A program made the position numbers and the translations under genes. Below the pieces are notes generated by a model. The model was given only the letters and a program-made list of their open reading frames with translations, did not search any database and was not told where the DNA came from. Positions 36,719-47,169 of a stretch of DNA of 64,000 nucleotides are shown one piece after another. How positions within the stretch are numbered: position 1 is the first letter of the stretch; each line of letters starts with the position of its first letter. The stretch is from Bombus terrestris (taxonomy: Eukaryota > Arthropoda > Insecta > Hymenoptera > Apidae): NCBI RefSeq assembly GCF_910591885.1, contig NC_063285.1, positions 434,001 to 498,000 on the forward strand, read 5' to 3'.

Positions 36719-37450
36719 CTAATATATTGTGTGATTTACGATTGAAGTTGCAGGCTGGTGAGAGGTATTTTTGGATTTGCCGGGTGTATTTGTGACTTGT
36801 TTTCTTTCTGGTTTGGTAATAGCTATATCTGAAACTTTTCTATTCATACTACATTGCATGGCTACATGTCCTTCCTGTTTACGTAAGAAGTAGCCGAGCA
36901 TCTGTATGCGTGTGAATACACGATCTTGACTACTGTCATAGTATTCTGCAACGTTAAATATATTTTCCGAGCTTACGTACAGTTGTTTTCTGATACTCAT
37001 CGGTGGTTTTAGGTAGGCCAGTTTCGAATAAACTTTAAAGTTATTTTTAAGTAAAGAATTTTTCTATATATTCGTTGAAAGGGCATGGAGGCATGTTGGA
37101 TAACACCATTCTTCTAGACGGAGAGATACGTAGCTTGATTACAACACTGATACTCTTGACAGTAAGCGAGACGCGATTTGGCAGGAGTTGGTAAGCTATT
37201 TGTTTGCAATCTGGGTATACTCCTTAGTTTTCCAATAGCATTGAACAACAGCATGTAATAAATTATGGTTGCTCCTTCGACACTATTGGCTAAAGTTGCT
37301 GCTTCTTTACCAGGTTGTACGTTGCTTATGGTTACTCGAACAGAGGACGATAGTACCGGTTTAGGCTTTTCTAGCGAGGCTACTTTCGAGACTCCTGTAC
37401 TCAAAGGTCTCTGCCATTGTTTCCTGGCTTGGGTTCATTTGATGGCACGG
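36719..37450 (-). pseudogene. Possible ORF1 (Gag-like) of a non-LTR element with mutated zinc knuckle
   Basis: Upstream of the RT relic on the same strand, two open frames (37,404-37,114 and 37,000-36,719) lie end to end. The second contains YFLRKQEGHVAMQC. Spacing equals a CCHC knuckle, C-x2-C-x4-H-x4-C, in which the first Cys is Tyr (TAC from TGC) and the second is Arg (CGT from TGT). Each is a single transition away, while His and the last Cys are kept. ORF1 proteins of LINEs bind element RNA through such knuckles. Whether this belongs to the RT relic, and the identity of the first frame, are inferences; the endonuclease between them is not visible. Confidence 0.4.
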
Positions 37451-37529
37451 TCAGTCATACCGCGAGCCCTCAGGCACAATGGTCGCACCAATGCTAACGC
37501 TAACACTAAAATTCACTCGTGTAAGTAGT

Positions 37530-38010
37530 TTGCTGGCATAATGTCGCTCGATGTCCTTTGGCACTCGCGATTAATGGAATAAATATATCCGAGCAGTTTG
37601 ATGGCTCGATGCGAACTGTAGTTTCATTAACTGATACGATAAGTATTGAAAATGTAGTGTTTGAAAGTGCGTGGTTTTGACGAAATAAGAGTACGCAATA
37701 ATATACAATATGCACCAAAAATACATACTAAAATATTTAAAAATATTTATAGAATTCTCCGAATGGAATCGGTAAATCTCGAAAAAACGTATGGCACTTG
37801 GTATTTCTAATTGGAAACATAGATGTCATTCTCGCCGACTGTTTTATAAAATTCAATAAACGTAGTCAGAGAATTACGAGATATTTCAAAGAATTTATAA
37901 TACGGTCATATAAAAAACGAGTGAAAAGATAGCTTTACTAAAATTAAAATTGAAAGATTCTGATATGAATATTACCTGGTTTGCAATGTTGAGTGAAAGT
38001 TACTATTATT
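37530..38010. other. No assignable gene
   Basis: AT-rich DNA between the LINE relic and the solo LTR, with nothing recognised. Confidence 0.5.
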
Positions 38011-38015
38011 TCAAC

Positions 38016-38378
38016 TGTTACAATCAACGATCTGCTCTGCTCTTGTCGCGTAAAATAAAAAAGAAATTTTGAAAAAAAAGGAACTTTATTTTTTCCTCGT
38101 TTATACACTTATAGTACACTTCTGAGCTCTGTTCGAGACTGAAGCTCTTACAATTTGACTTTCGCTGGCATCTGTTTATTCTTTGTTTGTCATTCCCCAA
38201 TATCCCCACTACCCTGTAGGCGTACGTGAACGTTGCCACGCTTCTAGAACATTCGGTGGAAGGACCGTCAGGACATAGATGACTCTTTAGGCACTTCGGC
38301 GATATACATGTCGCCAAGGCCGCCACATCTTTATCTCCATCATCGGTCCATCGGATTCGAAGTATGACGATCGTAACA
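38016..38378 (-). repeat. Solo LTR with TGTTAC/GTAACA ends
   Basis: A 363-bp unit, less AT-rich than its surroundings, is bounded by TGTTACAATCAACG at 38,016 and CGATCGTAACA at 38,378. Hence the termini TGTTAC...GTAACA form the short inverted repeat typical of LTR retrotransposon LTRs. Read on the minus strand it carries AATAAA followed by T-rich sequence near 38,090, suitable as a polyadenylation region, which sets the likely orientation. No second LTR or internal gag/pol is in the window, so it is a solo LTR from recombination. Flanking 5-mers (TCAAC, CCATC) do not form a clear target duplication. Gypsy type is likely but not proven. Confidence 0.75.
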
Positions 38379-38384
38379 CCATCC

Positions 38385-40130
38385 TGCCCGCGGTGTGTGT
38401 TCTGGTCCTTGACGTGATTTACGTTACACTCTCATCGCTCGTATGGGTACACGCCGACTCACATTTACATTTTTAGCTGTCCAAGATGAAATGTAAAAGT
38501 TGACGAAGGTTCACAGGCGGATAATCTGACCAGAGAAGCATTCCTTGCAAAGAGAAAATGCCAAAGGTAGATAAATTGAGATTTTGTTAATGCGGAAGAG
38601 CGGGATAATTTAGTTGCGCTGCGATGCTTGCCTTTGCAGAATTCGGTAATCGTACTACGTGACTTTTACAGCGTGAAGCCTACCTCGTGATTATATAATA
38701 TACACATATATATATATATCCGTCTGAATATTAATGTGGCGTGGAAATAAGACGATCTTTTGTTAGAAATCTATTGTACAATTAAACGTTACTGTCAGGG
38801 AAAAGTTGCTTGCGTATCTTCAAACTACAATAAGTAGTTCGTATTCTCAGAAAATAGACAACACGATATATGTATATATATTTATTAATCATTGCCACTT
38901 ATGCAAAACAACAAATACAGAGATGGTATTAGGCGAGTAACTCTGATAAATTTTTAGATTCTATGGAAAACGAAACATCATATGAAAAAATTGTATTCCA
39001 TATTTTTAAATTGCTTTCACGTAGGATAACTTTATCACCGATTGTACATATATTAATATAGCTGTAGATATCCAATGTATTTTCATTTCAAAATTAAAGA
39101 GATCGGTTATTTTTAATCTTTCAACAATAGTGTAAAGTGTATTAGATCATTTTTGTCGTATAGATTATGCATCATATATAAAGGTGAAGTGATGTCTCAA
39201 TAGTGATTCATTAATGTAATTATATATTCAACTTACTATTATTCGATCGAACAACGAATAACGAATACATTACATGCTCTAATTCTGTAAATCTGATTCT
39301 GCATTTAACAAACATATGTTTTTAAAAATCAAATTTTCAATTAGACAATTTTCGATTGCAACATTAATCACAATTAGTGTAATTCGGTCAGTTGCAAAAG
39401 TTTACACAGAAATTTATTCAAGGCTATCGATAAATACTGAAATTCAGTGAGAATTCTATTAGAAAATTTAGTTATTCGTTGTTAGAGAGCATAAATGAAC
39501 ATTTAGCAAAAGTAAAAGTTTGTTACTACGTTTGGGGAACGTAATTTCAAAACTATGCTCATTTTAAATCAATGGGGTTTTATGGGTTTTTATGGATACT
39601 TGTAAATTTAAATTTTTTAACATTTAAAGTGAAAATGTGGACCTATTGTGGGCAAAACATAACTCCACTGTTAATTGAAATTATTATACAGAAAATGAAA
39701 ATGATTATTTTTATAATTTTTCAAATACTAGTGGTAAATTGTTGTAGATGGCAATTTTTAATACCAATTCTTGGACGTTACCGGTTTTGATAGCAAAGCA
39801 TTTGGCCAGTTTTATTACTAACTTATGACTCCAGGATAAATCCAGAAAATAATTGATGACAACTGTTAATTACTAAAGTAAAATCTTTAGTCGTATATTT
39901 AAGTTGAAATATAAAAATATTCAAATAGATATAAAAATTAGGTAGCGTAAAGTACAAATACAAAGCAAGAAGAGGTTTAGACAGGAGTTTAGAACAATTG
40001 GATTTTACTCGCCTTCAAAATTTTGAACCAAATCTATAGCTGCATTATTAAATAGATTCTTATAACCTATAACAAATGATTAATATTTCGAAAGTCGTTA
40101 TCATAATGTCTGTCAAAAACTTGTCAACAT
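38385..40130. other. No assignable gene
   Basis: A GC-richer tail reaches to about 38,680, then AT-rich DNA with a TA repeat at 38,708-38,720. The open frame 39,572-39,790 is a chance frame in AT-rich sequence. Confidence 0.45.
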
Positions 40131-40139
40131 TGGATAATT

Positions 40140-40525
40140 TTTCATTCTTAACTTCTTATGTATCAGTGGTCTGGTTGTACACATGAAAATGAATGGAAAA
40201 AGAGGAATAACATCTTTTCGTTTGGGGCTTTGTTTCCGAGAAAAATATATTTGAAAATTCGTCAAGTGCTAATTGTAAGTTTCGAGGTGTCTGACTTCTC
40301 TTTCCGCTCGTGTTGATATTTATAAAAATTGACAACGTCACGATTTGTTTTCCATCAATACTGTTACCTTATTTTCACAGTGTTCGCATTGGGAATGGTT
40401 TTACAATCAAGGGTAAGAGTATTATTTTTTAAACATCATTTTATTAACGTAGCAAGTGTTCAAACTGTTGACCGCGCTGCTGCATACATAGCTCTACTCG
40501 TCTAATTAAATTATGATCAACGATT
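40140..40525 (-). pseudogene. Mariner-superfamily remnant related to the 12.65 kb element
   Basis: At 40,521-40,444 on the minus strand an intact frame reads VDHNLIRRVELCMQQRGQQF, EHLLR-stop. It is the same C-terminus as the 12.9 kb element (NLIRRTEVCVRQNGQHF). At 40,210-40,260, TTTTCGTTTGGGGCTTTGTT and CCGAGAAA correspond to the inner part of that element's TIR, so the 3' end is present but diverged. About 380 bp survive. It shows that older members of the same transposon family colonised this locus too. Confidence 0.85.
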
Positions 40526-40529
40526 TATC

Positions 40530-41080
40530 CTTTTTAGGATCACCACTCGACCGCTTCTACCATGACTTCGGAAACATACACACTGTATGCATGTCAGTTT
40601 TACTGACTCGCATAAATCAAATTTACACGTAACGCAGTGCGAAGCTAGTTCTACGAATGTCATAAATGGCAACTTTTGAAATTAAGTTTCGAGTAGTGCA
40701 TTAGCGCTAATGCAGCATAAGGCAAGTTTTGATATGAGATGGACATGGCGATTCTTTATAATAAATCCGATTTTCAATCTATATTCTTTGGAATATCAAT
40801 GTTAGAACTAGGCGTTGGTGTGGTAAAATCCAGAATGACAGAGAACCAAAAATGGACATGGTAAGCTTCGACAATATAGCTCTCATTGAAGAACAACGAA
40901 GTGGTTGAGTTTGTTGACATAATCATACTATTGCAATACTGCTCACAAGTGCTAATTGCACGGCGAGTTGTTTCCAAGAGATCTCAGTCAATTGTACCCA
41001 GTAGCTACATATAGTCATCTCCAAGGACAAAAGGCAAATTACGAAATAATAATTCAGCAATAGAGAAACAATGGGTGGTG
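40530..41080. other. No assignable gene
   Basis: Unassigned AT-rich sequence; the nearer part may still belong to the mariner relic. Confidence 0.45.
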
Positions 41081-41089
41081 AAAAGCGTA

Positions 41090-41400
41090 TGCGGCATGAG
41101 CTGAACGAACGAACGGCGAGAAAAACGCTGGTGGACCCGCGCTGAAACGTTATAAATTGTTCCATATGCACTGCATTAGAGTATAACGCGGCGGCTCAAC
41201 CGCGTACCGGACGTACCACGTATTTATTGCGATAGGTTTTCGGGGGCAAAATGCTGCACCACCAAATTTATCGTTCCGCGTACAAAAACCACTTCCTCCT
41301 CTCCTCCTGTCATCACTTTCCATCTTCTCTCCTTGTCCTTCTTTGACCATACGCTCTTGTTCGCGTTCTTTTTCTCTCAAACATTTCCAAGATTAGCGTT
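41090..41400. other. CpG-richer island
   Basis: Local rise in CG with GCGGCGGCTCAACCGCGTAC near 41,188, followed by a pyrimidine-rich CTCCTCTCCTCCTG tract. No convincing protein. Candidate conserved non-coding element. Confidence 0.3.
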
Positions 41401-41942
41401 TATAGTCTGTACGCACATACATACATAGAGTGCAGTCGAATGCACAAGCAAGCGCGAGGCAATTCCTTGTGAAAAAATACGAAAGAAACGTAGAATAAAA
41501 CTTGAAATATATTTATATAATATATTATATGTCTAAACATTTTTAATATCTTTTTTTTGAAACTATTTTCGAACGGCTCTAGCGCCTTGTAAACTTTCCA
41601 ACTGAGTAATTTGCGTCTTTATATGCATTCATTTCGCTATATCTTCATCACTGTTTATAAGTCATGCGAAATATTTTCTTCTTTCGATTTCGTTACCAGT
41701 TACTCGAATCCTATATAATATGAATTTTATCGTATACTTATTTTATTCGTTTCGATACATTGAACAGCCATACATATGCATAGGGATTAATACGAAATTT
41801 TAATATGTCAGAATGATTTTTCAGGAATGAAATGCATACGTGGTAATGGTTTGCATACGTGTGAATAATGGTACGGTAAACATTAAGCAGCTTTTTTTAA
41901 ACATAAATAATTTCGATAAAAATATATGCAAAAGATAAACAA

Positions 41943-42277
41943 TGTTGCGAGAACCGAAGCGTCGTCGTGTCCATCAATGTGTCGTCAGTGCTTCAATGGA
42001 ATAGTTTCGTAGAAAAGGCCTATGTGACCCTGGCCACGGGTGTTTGCGGAACACAAGCCTGGTGGGGCTAAGAAATAGACAAAGGGATGCTAGAACAGTC
42101 AGTTTTAGTTGAGAAGTCAAAGAGTGTGAGTGGAGGAGAAGTTGAGAGCCGAGTATGAGAATAAGACGTACCACGATATTGTCATCAGTTGTTGTATCGA
42201 GTATTGCTTATTAAAAGAAAACTAAACTTAACTCCAAATAAATATATTATATTTTTATACGTCTTTGATCATTAACT
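41943..42277 (+). repeat. Probable solo LTR
   Basis: The unit from TGTTGCGAGAACCG (41,943) to about TTTGATCATTAAC (42,277) has an organised composition unlike its AT-rich flanks. It has a GC-richer first part (CCTGGCCACGGGTG), a purine-rich middle, then TTAAAAGAAAACTAAACTTA and AATAAA near its end. This looks like the U3-R-U5 layout of a Gypsy-type LTR. The 3' terminal CA is not intact and no target duplication is evident. Confidence 0.45.
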
Positions 42278-42284
42278 CTCAAAA

Positions 42285-43080
42285 AATATGTCAAATCCAT
42301 TTTGTTAAGTAATTAGACGTGATTATTATGTCAAATCATTTTGAAATAAATGTAAGTGACAAAAAGAAATTTGGTTCCAGAAATTATAATTTTCGTTTGT
42401 AAAATTGTTTAGGTTTAAATGTAAGAATAAGTGTTTCAAACTCTGTCATATAGTGTGGATCTTTAATAATTGGAAAGTTATTTCGAGAAACTGTGTACAA
42501 GTTCGTACGTATCATATTTCATTAGTTGAAAAAATAGGATTGTAATGGAATGTACCTGGATTTGATACAACTTGTTAAATGTCTCGCAAGCTTTTTAGAG
42601 AACTTTGATTTCTTTGAAAATTTGATTTCAGCATTGATGGCTCAACTGTCGTTGAATCGATATTGTTCTTGGAAAGAATATAGTCATTCATCCTGACTCA
42701 GTGCATAAGAACAATGTGTTTCGTTTGAAGCACCGGTATCACGTAAGCGTTCGTGTTCGTGTTCGTGTGCACGGCATTTTTCCAGTGACATTACTAACAA
42801 TAAGAAGCTCACAAACGTTTGTCAACCACTCAGAAAGGAATTAATTTTCCCACGTCGGACAACGAGTCAGCGAATGACAAACAACAAGTAATTTCATTCT
42901 GATACGAGGGACCGTATTTTTCTATAGCATAACCAGAACTTAACTCACTGCGAATAATGCTGCCATCGACTTATCATACAATGGTGCTATTCATCTTTAA
43001 TGTAAGTAAAAAGAGATCAAAAAATCTCTACAATTAACAACTAACGACAGATTTTACAAGTGTATCGTTAATTTGATTAT
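42285..43080. other. No assignable gene
   Basis: AT-rich, with a small tandem of GTTCGT at 42,750-42,765. Nothing else recognised. Confidence 0.5.
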
Positions 43081-43084
43081 AATC

Positions 43085-43531
43085 ATTTGCTATTTATCAT
43101 TATTTACGCACAACCAAACGCATCTTTGCGTATAACTAAAAAATGAAGGCCGTGCGTTTCACGTTACCACCGGGTTGCGGGACGTATGTACACGTTTGCT
43201 CGCTCTAATCTACTATTGTTAGCATGTACGTGACAAGCAGACAAACGAGACACAGTGTGAGATTTCCTATAACGATAGAATCATTGAAAATTACTTCACG
43301 CCTAATGGCGGTTGGATAGTTCAAGCTATGATCCATTATGTTAACCATCATTTTCCGGTAATTATTCGCAAAGGTAATCAGCTCATCGATTTCGATCACT
43401 TGGAAATATATTCTCAAAAGCAACATCCTGGGCAATTTTTCTCTATACACGTTACCATCGCTCGGCTTTAATCTTCGAGGTATTCGTAAAAATGTCTGTT
43501 TCGACGACGGTATGATTTTGATAATCGTCAT
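43085..43531 (-). pseudogene. Segment C copy 1: coding-like relic with a membrane helix
   Basis: The minus strand holds an open frame of 108 codons ending in SIVIGNLTLCLVCLLVTYML, a clear hydrophobic helix, followed after a gap by VIRKDAFG. A second copy at 53.72-53.48 kb reads SIDIGNVALRLICLSITYLL and, 40 codons on, VIHKSMFG. DNA differences fall often at third codon positions and the frame is kept, which suggests a real ancestral protein. The N-terminal part reads RRLKPSDGNVYREKLPRMLL. I do not recognise it; an insect chemoreceptor or another multi-pass membrane protein is conceivable. Confidence 0.4.
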
Positions 43532-43534
43532 TGC

Positions 43535-44110
43535 TCAAGTGTTTCCAATTTCGAATAACGATGATATAATACTAAACTTAATATATGAATCGAATTTTTC
43601 TTATCATTTGATGTTTAAAATTACTTTACAGTAAAGTTATAATTATTTAACGCAAACCTAATCCATTGATTTTTCGTTCTTACGTAAAGTGAAAATGTTT
43701 ATCGAAAATGAGTTTCGTTGGATTATATAAAAGTACGAATGCTATGAGTTGTCGGTCTGTGTCAGAATGAAGCGTAATCGTAACGGAAATTGAACTGAGG
43801 TTTTTCGCGAACATGTCGGAAACTAAAGCCGAGCAATGGTAACATGTATAGGAAAAAGTCGTTTAGAACGTTGACCTTGACAACATATTTCGAGGTCATA
43901 AAAATCTGTCTGCTCCTTCTATGCATTTACCGTAACTCTGTATTATATACTCATACCCACACTTGTATCCACTAACAATAATATTTTCTACAGAACTTGT
44001 GAAATTATCTCCGTCTTTTTTTACGCTATTTTCATCATATTTATTTTAAATCATCTTATACTTTTACTAATCGAAAGAAAAAGAGTACGGTAGCTTGTAA
44101 CGACACTTTT
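43535..44110. other. No assignable gene
   Basis: AT-rich sequence with no recognised element. Confidence 0.5.
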
Positions 44111-44115
44111 ACAAC

Positions 44116-44150
44116 TACAGTGGCATGCAAAATCAAAGAATTGTTGATAT
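44116..44150 (+). mobile_element. Possible Tc1-type terminus
   Basis: TA followed by CAGTGGCATGCAAAATCAAA at 44,118 resembles the start of Tc1-family inverted repeats, which begin CAGTG right after a TA target. No partner end or transposase in the next kilobase. Confidence 0.3.
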
Positions 44151-44648
44151 TTCAACTGTTGCAACTTTGTAACAATAAGTCGTGCAGCAATCTATCTGGC
44201 CTCATTTTAAAGCGAAAAGTTTTCTCTTCCAGAGTTCCATGCTCATTTTTTTTCCAAAGATATTTTTACATGATGTAACAGGTAGGAAAGCGAGGATATT
44301 TTCCCTTTTGGAAAATTTTGCAAATTCAAACGTCTCTACGGACATTGAAAACTTTTTTTCACGATTAGCATCAATATAGACTCGAAGATTGAAGCCCGCT
44401 GTTAACAATCACCCCCTAAAACTTGATGTACGATTTTTTGCCGTCGTCTTATTAAATTTTGAATGAAAAGTGTGCCGCCGGCATTAGCATAATCCAAGGA
44501 ACATTACGAGAAGGTTGCACGCTCGAACTCGTACCACGCGCGAGAAGAAAAATGATTATAAGTTATGGAAATTAAAGAAATTCCAGTAACTTATTCGATC
44601 GAGTGGATGCTGATTATAAGAATTTACTGTGAAACTAGCAGCGTTCTA

Positions 44649-44865
44649 ATTACCGAAACAAAGTACGACATAATTAAAAAATTTGAAAGTGGTGTAAGTG
44701 GAACAGAATTAGCAAAGTATAAAAACTGAAAAAGCCACAATCACAGACATTAAGAAGCAAAAACGTATTATTGAAAATTACGTAAAGCACGTAGATTAGC
44801 CAGGTACTGGCCACGAAGAGCCTTAAATATGCTGATCTAATGAAACGCTTTCATTGCTACAAAGG
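44649..44865 (+). pseudogene. Pogo/Tigger-type HTH (CENP-B-like) transposase fragment
   Basis: The plus strand reads ITETKYDIIKKFESGVSGTE, LAKYKN, then after a one-base shift TEKATITDIKKQKRIIENYV and KHVD-stop. Later, in another frame, comes LKYADLMKRFHCYK. This follows the N-terminal helix-turn-helix of Tigger/jerky/CENP-B proteins (K..II...E.G.S...LAK.Y.V.K.TI.DI.K.....) and the start of the second DNA-binding domain (LDEALF.W). The DDE catalytic core is missing. The parent protein is a transposase of about 500 residues. Similar host genes exist, but the frameshifts argue for a dead element. Confidence 0.8.
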
Positions 44866-44869
44866 CGAT

Positions 44870-45380
44870 AACAATGGCGATTTTATGGAAATGGAAACAG
44901 TAAACGAAAGTGGTAATAGAGGGGTGTCTTGTCATGTCGAAGTAATCGTGAAAGGGCTTCGACGATTCTAATCTTAATCTGTATTATAATAAATGAAATT
45001 TCATATCAAGAAATTCGCTGCTTTTTTATCCGAAAATTCCATTATGCGATCAGCTTTGTCTCGCTAGTAGTTCGCGTTAGGTTTGGTTTTGAAATTTTCA
45101 AATTCTGTCATTTGTTCCAAAGAAGCGCAATGTAGGTGTTTGACGCAAAGAAGAATCCTTGTCCGATTCTTGTTGTTGACTGCTCCATGTCTTCGCGCGT
45201 ACCTTTCGAATAAAACATTTGTATCCTTACACGATTACTAAGAAGGATTGATTGTAAAAAAGGTATCTTCACCGACACAATATCGTTGTACGAGAAGAGT
45301 AAATAATTGCAGATGTGGCAATAAAGTGTTAAAAAGTCGATCGAGTCTTTCATTTAATCTGCTCGCTTTTCACATTAATA
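44870..45380. other. No assignable gene
   Basis: AT-rich sequence; nothing recognised beyond chance open frames. Confidence 0.45.
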
Positions 45381-45388
45381 GGTAGTAC

Positions 45389-45625
45389 CTACCTTAAACA
45401 AAGGGAAACAGTTTCTTCCAATTTCCATCGAGTTAAGTCGTGTGCTAATCGTCTTTTTTCAGGAACGATTATACCTGATGGATACGATTGAGCACGCTTC
45501 ACAGCGTCGTGCCCCTTTTCCATAGAAAATGGAACGAATTTTCTCTTCGATGCTTTTAACGGGCAAAATGCTTTCAGGACGCTCTGTTTTATATGTACAT
45601 TCTCCTTCGTCTTTTTCCGCACCAA
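45389..45625 (-). repeat. Segment B copy 1
   Basis: Aligns in the same orientation with about 46,840-47,005. On the minus strand both keep a related frame: here SVLKAFCPLKASKRKFVPFS, there SILKAFLATKSIQKKACCSV. The DNA landmark is ATGCTTTCAGGA (45,569; 46,977). Function unknown; the kept frame hints that B derives from a protein-coding exon duplicated locally. Confidence 0.5.
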
Positions 45626-45919
45626 CGTAGTTTCACAGATTCAGATAATCGGGATAGCTGTTATTTTACGGAAAGGTTATTTAAAATATTTTTACGTACA
45701 CTAAGCGTTGTTGAAAAAACAATTAAATGTTTGGAAAATTCGCGTGGAAGCTGTTGATAATCTCGAACATTGTTGACTGTAAGTAAAAGATATTTCCAAG
45801 AAATAGTGGAATCGTTGCGATCCAGTTAGTACATTTCCCAACAAATAGCTTTATTGTTGGATTTATTTTCGCGAAATACTTACGTGGCATGAAATGCACC
45901 GCTTATTTTCAAAGCGGTC

Positions 45920-46520
45920 TACTTCCATTTTCCTTTCTTTTGACATATCGAAGTGATTGCGTTTCTCTCGGTTGGAAAGTTCTGATAAAGTCTGTTTGGT
46001 TTCGTCACGTCTCTATATGTTTAAGTAGGTGTAAATTCATTATACAAATAGCTTTTTTAAAGAGTCGATCAATATCTCTTTTCGCAGTCATGATTACACT
46101 TACACTAATCTCGACGTTAAAGAATTGTACGATTCGTTCAATTTTAATTGTTAAAAATTCACGTTTTAAGTTTTAATACGCGTTTATTTATAATTAAAAG
46201 CAGAACAAATGAAATACTGTTATTTAATTTCAATATCATTTATTTTTGATTTATTGCTGCCTCGACTGTTTGGACGGGACAGAAATTACACCAATTGCAG
46301 GAAATGGATTTACACTCTTAAAATAAACGGTTAAACAATTTCATTTATTAACGAAATTTCAATTGATTACAGCAACGGAATATTCTCAGACTTTAATTAT
46401 AAATTGTTTATAAATAAAAAGTTTAAACTATAGTATATGTAAGTTTTACGTTTTCGCAGTGTTTTCAAGAAATGGGCCTACATCATTTTCGAAACGAACG
46501 ATGATGTAACATAAATATAT
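45920..46520 (-). repeat. Segment A copy 3, with odorant-receptor-like stretch
   Basis: Best-preserved alignment partner of 25,900-26,550, sharing CCTCGACTGTTTGG (46,260), ATAAATAAAAAGTTTAAACT and TTTTCAAGAAATGGGCCTAC. On the minus strand, 46,090-45,930 reads RDIDRLFKKAICIMNLHLLK, HIET-stop, RNQTDFIRTFQPRETQSLRY, equivalent to the HLET..L..ELQ stretch at 35.1 kb. It lies between the two B copies. Confidence 0.55.
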
Positions 46521-46839
46521 ACAAAGAAAGGTTGGAACCTTGCGTTTCAATGCTTTTTCCAACAAGTACGATGTAATGAAACTTTATTTAAACGAAATTC
46601 TCAGGGTGATACGTATATTAATCAAGTCTCTCTTCTATCGCAGTCAAGCATTCGTTAAATTGATTTTCATTCTGATAGAAAGTTCGCTGCTTAAACATCG
46701 GAATGTCTGTTTACTGAAAATAAATAAAAATATATCATTTCTGATTTGCTTTCCTGGTTTTCATGCCACGATGAAAAATATAGACAGCTGAAAAATTTGT
46801 TAGATATTACTTTAAACCGTTCGTAGCTTTAGACTCTGA

Positions 46840-47005
46840 TTGGTACATTCTTCTCGAACGCTGCTTTTCGTAAGAAAAATTATATCAGCTGATTGTATCC
46901 TTTACAAACGCGTAAGAACATTTTCTATAGAGACAGAGCAACAAGCTTTCTTCTGGATGCTTTTAGTAGCTAAAAATGCTTTCAGGATACTCGATATACG
47001 TTCGT
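46840..47005 (-). repeat. Segment B copy 2
   Basis: Partner of 45,389-45,625 (see there). The minus strand reads SILKAFLATKSIQKKACCSV, SIENVLTRL-stop. The plus-strand open frame over the same bases at 46,840-47,163 is its antisense. Confidence 0.5.
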
Positions 47006-47169
47006 CTGCTGGCGTTCACGCGTACATACCAACTTCTCCCCTTTTCTATATTTCTATTTTGCCGGACAATAGAAGTTGCTTGATAAAACACCAACAGCCT
47101 CTCGTAATTTTCCAAGCAGCCACCTCGAACGTAGGTGCGCGAGAGAACGTGGCGGAAAATTGAAGTGTA

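Noticed and set aside
38024..38326. 100-codon minus-strand frame rich in Cys
   Set aside because: It lies entirely inside the solo LTR.
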